DNA of 64,000 nt from CAVORB01 sp963736235. Lineage in GTDB: Bacteria; Pseudomonadota; Gammaproteobacteria; Chromatiales; Chromatiaceae. Position numbers and translations under genes: made by a program. Positions 60,291 to 64,000 of the stretch are shown here, piece after piece (positions within the stretch are counted from its first letter, which is position 1; every line of letters starts with the position of its first letter). Where the stretch lies: NCBI GenBank assembly GCA_963736235.1, contig CAVTOR010000019.1, positions 1 through 64,000 of the forward strand, written 5' to 3'. The notes beneath the pieces are model-generated. The model did not search any database and had not been told where the DNA came from. It saw nothing but the letters and a program-made list of their open reading frames with translations.

Positions 60291-60317
60291 CGCGCGGCAG
60301 CCCGGAGCTGCCGCGCG
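60291..60317 (+). terminator. Intercistronic hairpin between rpsB and tsf
   Basis: CGCGCGGCAGC (60291-60301), loop CCGGA, GCTGCCGCGCG (60307-60317): 11-bp perfect stem, followed by a loose CCCCGTTTCCCTTTT. It resembles the partial terminator known between rpsB and tsf in E. coli, which lowers tsf expression. Confidence 0.6.
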
Positions 60318-60350
60318 GCGTCCCCGTTTCCCTTTTGAGGAGTTGATGTC

Positions 60351-61240
60351 ATGGCGATTACTGCCGCTTTGGTAAAGGAGCTGAGAGAACGCACCGGTGC
60401 CGGCATGATGGAGTGCAAGAAGGCCCTGGTGGAGACAAACGGCGACATCGAGGCCGCCATCGAGCTGATGCGCAAATCCGGCCAGGCCAAGGCCGCGAAG
60501 AAGGCCGGGCGAATCGCGGCCGAGGGCGTCGTCATGATCAGCATCGCCGATGACGGCAAACGCGGCGTGATGGTCGAGGTCAACTGTGAGACCGACTTCG
60601 TTGCCAAGGATGGCAATTTCGGCGCCTTCGCGGATGCGGTCGCGGCCTGCGCCCTGGCCAGCGACGTTGCCGATGTCGATGCGCTGGTAGAGCTGCCGTT
60701 CGAGGAAGAGGGTGCGACTACCATCGCGCAGGCGCGCGAGGCGTTGGTGGCGAAGATCGGGGAGAACATCCAGGTGCGTCGCCTGGTGCGCTTCGATGAC
60801 GTGCAGGGCCAGCTTTACAGCTATCGCCACGGTGTGCGCATCGGGGTGGTCGTCGAGCTCGAGGGCGGCGACGAGACCCTCGGCAGGGACATCGCCATGC
60901 ACATCGCCGCCAGCAGCCCCCTGTGCGTCGAGTGCCGATCAGGTGCCGGCGGACACCTTGGCGAAGGAGCGCGATATCTTTCGCGCCCAGGCGCTGGAGA
61001 GCGGAAAGCCGGAGAACATCGTCGACAAGATCATCGAGGGTCGGGTACGCAAGTACATGGAAGAGGTGACGCTGCTCGGTCAGGCCTTCGTCAAGGACCC
61101 GGACATGACCGTCGAGAAGCTGCTCAAGCAGGCCGGCGCCAAGGTGATTCGCTTCGCCCGCGTCGAGGTCGGGGAGGGCATCGAGAAGAAGGACGGAGAA
61201 CTTCGCCGAGGAGGTCATGGCTCAGGTCCGCGGCGGCTGA
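60351..61240 (+). CDS. tsf: Translation elongation factor Ts, two frameshifts
   Basis: Nucleotide exchange factor for EF-Tu. It begins MAITAALVKELRERTGAGMM with NCETDFVAKD near residue 80. A slip near 60940 moves to VPADTLAKERDIFRAQAL and EGRVRKYMEEVTLLGQAFV; a second near 61198 leads to NFAEEVMAQVRGG and a stop at 61238-61240. The rebuilt length of about 295 residues is normal. An essential gene cannot be a pseudogene here, so the breaks are probably sequence errors. Confidence 0.93.
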
Positions 61241-61283
61241 GGCGCTCGCACCGCCGTCCACCGATCCACCGGAGCCGAACCAC

Positions 61284-62010
61284 GTGACCCATCTCGCTTA
61301 TCGACGCATTCTCCTCAAGCTCAGCGGCGAGGCCCTGATGGGTGACGGCGACTACGGCATCGATCCGGCCGTCATCGGCCGCCTCGCCGATGAGGTTCGG
61401 GATCTGGTCGGGCGCGGGTGTCCAGGTTGCGCTGGTGATCGGCGGCGGCAACATCTTCCGCGGCGCGGGTCTCGCCGGCGGCGGGGATGGACCGGGTGAC
61501 CGGCGACCACATGGGCATGCTGGCCACGGTCATCAACTCGCTGGCGATGCAGGATGCGCTGGAGCGGATCGAGGTCCCGACGCGGGTCATGTCCGCGCTG
61601 AAGATCAATCAGGTCTGCGAGGACTATATTCGCCGGCGCGCCGTGCGCCATCTGGAAAAGGGCCGGGTGGCGATCTTCGCCGCCGGCACCGGCAATCCGT
61701 TCTTCACCACCGATTCCGCCGCCAGCCTGCGGGCGGTCGAGATCGGCGCGGACCTGCTGATCAAGGCCACGAAGGTCGACGGCGTCTATTCCGCCGATCC
61801 GGTGCAGCGACCCGAATGCGGTGTTCTATCAGCGACTGACCTACAATCAGGCGCTGCGAGAGAACCTGAAGGTGATGGACGCGACCGCCATCGTGCTGTG
61901 CCGGGACAATCGGATCCCGATGCGCGTCATGAACATCAACGAGTCCGGAGCCCTGATGCGGCTGATGCAGGGGCGAGGCGGTTGGCTCCCTGGTCGAAAG
62001 TGGGGATTGA
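61284..62010 (+). CDS. pyrH: UMP kinase, about four frameshifts
   Basis: Phosphorylates UMP in pyrimidine synthesis. Pieces in order: THLAYRRILLKLSGEALMG from GTG 61284, VQVALVIGGGNIFRGAGLAG, MDRVTGDHMGMLATVINSLAM through ADLLIKATKVDGVYSADPVQ, and VFYQRLTYNQALRENLKVMD to the end GEAVGSLVESGD at 62010. Slips near 61418, 61485, 61815 and 61978 separate them. Total about 240 residues, as expected. Essential in bacteria. Confidence 0.92.
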
Positions 62011-62011
62011 G

Positions 62012-62569
62012 ATGATCGAGGACATCAAGAAAGACGCGACATCGCGCATGGGCAAGAGCGTCGAGGCGCTGCGCCATGAGCTGGCCAAGATTCGCACCGG
62101 GCGTGCCCATCCGGCTCTGCTGGACCATGTCATGGTGAACTACTACGGCTCCGAGGTGCCGATCAAGCAGGTGGCCAACGTGACCGCGGAGGATGCCCGC
62201 ACCCTGGCGGTGACGCCCTGGGAGAAGAACATGGTGCAGGCGGTGGAGAAGGCCATCATGCAGTCGGATCTGGGCCTCAATCCCAACACCGCGGGGACGG
62301 TGATCCGTGTGCCCATGCCGCCGCTGACCGAGGAGCGTCGCCGCGACCTGATCAAGGTGGCGCGCCATGAGGCGGAGCAGGCGCGCGTCGCGGTCCGCAA
62401 CATCCGCCGCGACGCGAACAGCGAGCTCAAGGAGGCGGTCAAGGAGAAGATGATCTCCGAGGACGACGAGCGGCGCGGCCAGGAAATCGTCCAGAAGCTG
62501 ACCGACCAGTACGTCAAGGAAGTGGACGAGGTGCTCGAGGAGAAGGAAGCGGATTTGATGTCCATTTGA
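62012..62569 (+). CDS. frr: Ribosome recycling factor
   Basis: Splits post-termination ribosomes with EF-G. At 185 residues it is full length and unbroken, with KIRTGRAHPALLDHVMVNYY and the KVARHEAEQARVAVRNIRRD block. ATG 62012 lies one base after the pyrH stop. The RRF fold (helical domain plus beta/alpha domain) is intact. Confidence 0.97.
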   Translation: MIEDIKKDATSRMGKSVEALRHELAKIRTGRAHPALLDHVMVNYYGSEVPIKQVANVTAEDARTLAVTPWEKNMVQAVEKAIMQSDLGLNPNTAGTVIRVPMPPLTEERRRDLIKVARHEAEQARVAVRNIRRDANSELKEAVKEKMISEDDERRGQEIVQKLTDQYVKEVDEVLEEKEADLMSI

Positions 62570-62597
62570 AGCCTGCTTCGCTCCACCCGTTCCGATC

Positions 62598-63384
62598 TTG
62601 GACACCGACAACCAGGCACCCGACAGCGCTCGCCGCAAGGGGCCGATTCCACGGCATGTGGCCATCATCATGGACGGCAACGGGCGTTGGGCCCGTCAGC
62701 GCAACCTGCCGCGCACGGCCGGTCACCGGGCTGGTGTCAAGAGCGTGCGTGCCGTCGTGGAGGAAAGCGTGCGCCAGGGTGTGGGGGCGCTGACCCTGTT
62801 CGCCTTCAGCAGCGAGAACTGGCGGCGGCCCAAGTCCGAGGTCAATCTGCTGATGGAGCTGTTCATGAGCGCCTTGCGGGCGGAGGTCAGGCGACTCGAC
62901 GAGAACGGCGTGCGACTGCGCGTCATCGGCGACCGCAGCGCCTTTCCCGAGAAGCTGCAGCGCAGCATCGCGGAGGCCGAGGAGGTGACGGCCGGCAACG
63001 ATCGCATGGATGCTGCAGGTCGCCGCCAACTACGGCGGGCGCTGGGATATCGTCCAGGCCGCTCGGCGGATCGCCGAGGATGTTGCCGCGGGAGTGCTCG
63101 CATTGCGCGGACGATCGACGACGACGCCTTCGCTGCACGACTTGGCGTTTCCCGATCTGCCCGATCCGGATCTGTTCATCCGCACCGGCGGGGAGCAGCG
63201 GCTGAGCAACTTCCTGCTCTGGCAGTCCGCCTACACCGAGCTCTATTTCACGCGATCTGATGTGGCCTGAGTTCGGAACGCGAGGCCTATGCGCAGGCGT
63301 TGGCGGACTTCGCTCGTCGCCAACGGCGGTTCGGCTTGACCGGCGAGCAGGTCGCTTGCCACGCCGCAGGACGAGGCGCCGTAA
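62598..63384 (+). CDS. uppS: Undecaprenyl diphosphate synthase, several frameshifts
   Basis: cis-Prenyltransferase that makes the C55 carrier lipid for cell-wall synthesis. HVAIIMDGNGRWARQR holds the catalytic Asp; FAFSSENWRRP and the end RTGGEQRLSNFLLWQSAYTE are clear. Slips near 63007, 63105 and 63255 break it; a third frame gives WPEFGTREAYAQALADFARR after the last. The start is TTG at 62598, 28 bases after frr. The stop is probably TAA at 63382-63384. Confidence 0.88.
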
Positions 63385-63393
63385 GGCGCGCCC

Positions 63394-64000
63394 GTGCCCG
63401 CCGAGCTCACTGCAGCAGCGGGTCCTGACCGCGCTCGCTCCTGGCCCCGCTCGCGATCGGCGGCGGTGCTGTTGCTGCCAACGCCCTATTTGCGCCTCTG
63501 TCTCGCAGTCGTGGTCGCTGCTTGGCAGCCTGGGAGTGGGCCGCGCTGGCCGGAATCGGCACGCCTCTTGGCCGCATCGCCTACCTTGCTCTGATCGGAA
63601 CCTGCCTGTTGCTGCTGTGGCGGCTTCCCGGTCGGCAGATTGGTCTGCCGTACCTGCTGATCTCGGCCGGGCTTCTTTGGTGGCTGCGCGGATTACCTGT
63701 CTTCGGCTTCGCGTGCGTCGAGCCCGCGATGCGATCTCGATCCCGCTGCTGGTGCTGATCGGACTTCCGGTGCTGCTCGGACCTTGGGTGGCGATGGTGC
63801 GAGCTCCACTGGCGTTGCGCGAGCAGGGCCCGCTGGCTGGTCCTGTTCCTGCTGGTGCTCGATCTGGGTGGCGGACTCGCCGCCTATTTCGTCGGGCCGG
63901 CAGTGGGGGCGCGACGAAGCTGGCTCCTGTGCTCAGCCCTGGCAAGACGCGGGTCGGTGTCTACGGCGCCCTCGCGGGTGCCGCCCTGCTGCGGCCTGTT
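63394..64000 (+). CDS. cdsA: Phosphatidate cytidylyltransferase, 3'-partial, many frameshifts
   Basis: Membrane enzyme that makes CDP-diacylglycerol. From GTG 63394, pieces in different frames read LQQRVLTAL, AVLLLPTPYLRLCLAVVV, AAWEWAALAGIGTPLGRIAY with LWWLRG, then ISIPLLVLIGLPVLLGPWVA and finally SPGKTRVGVYGALAGAAL, which is close to the CDS signature. At least five slips in 600 bases. The gene runs off the right edge. Its place after uppS supports the call. Confidence 0.8.

Noticed and set aside
59466..60902. Open frame of 478 codons on the minus strand
   Set aside because: Antisense to rpsB and tsf, both certain genes.

Overview
The window is GC-rich, gene-dense bacterial chromosome, most likely from a gammaproteobacterium, perhaps Chromatiales-like. 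The evidence is gene order: glnD-map divergent from rpsB-tsf-pyrH-frr-uppS-cdsA, dapC-dapD-yffB-dapE next to them, a PA3496-type small envelope gene, a rimB-rimK pair and a fused mrpA/B antiporter. No rRNA, tRNA, CRISPR array, prophage or intact insertion sequence was seen.

Layout. 1-9.5 kb: a giant cyclic beta-glucan synthase (5' end outside the window) and a transglutaminase. 10-14 kb: a rimB-rimK-deacylase operon for ribosomal-protein tail modification, an SCP2 lipid-binding protein and a small envelope protein. 14-24.7 kb: an MscK-type mechanosensitive channel, a cysteine-cluster protein, hprK, a beta-CASP nuclease joined to an exported propeller-peptidase-PDZ protein, and a lipoprotein. 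24.8-27.1 kb: an IscA/SufE pair, a LON-domain protein and a putative molybdenum carrier. 27.1-37.6 kb: a complete Mrp Na+/H+ antiporter operon and an RND efflux adaptor/pump pair. 37.9-44.1 kb: a DUF2934 histone-like protein, arfB and a GldA/GldF-GldG/DUF4340 ABC system. 44.4-49 kb: a helix-hairpin-helix protein with a lysine tail and an unrecognised protein of about 1350 residues. 49-54 kb: threonine dehydratase and lysine/diaminopimelate genes. 54-64 kb: a VOC protein, a proline-rich exported protein, glnD, map and the rpsB-to-cdsA run, cut by the right edge.

A key property is the number of single-base frameshifts: ndvB, rimK, mscK, the PD40-M28 gene, the molybdenum carrier, mrpA/C/D/E/F, the RND pump, tsf, pyrH, uppS and cdsA are each split. 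Several are essential, the protein continues cleanly in another frame at each break, and breaks become denser at the right end. I read these as sequencing or assembly indels, not pseudogenes, and annotate each as one gene.

Two inverted copies of a roughly 165-bp unannotated repeat (14008-14171 and 23821-23985) are the clearest non-genic structure. A promoter-like site followed by a strong terminator hairpin lies alone between map and rpsB and may mark a small RNA or an attenuated leader. The most interesting coding regions are the GldF-GldG fusion system, the large unknown membrane protein next to the lysine-tailed protein, and the rimB-rimK-deacylase operon.
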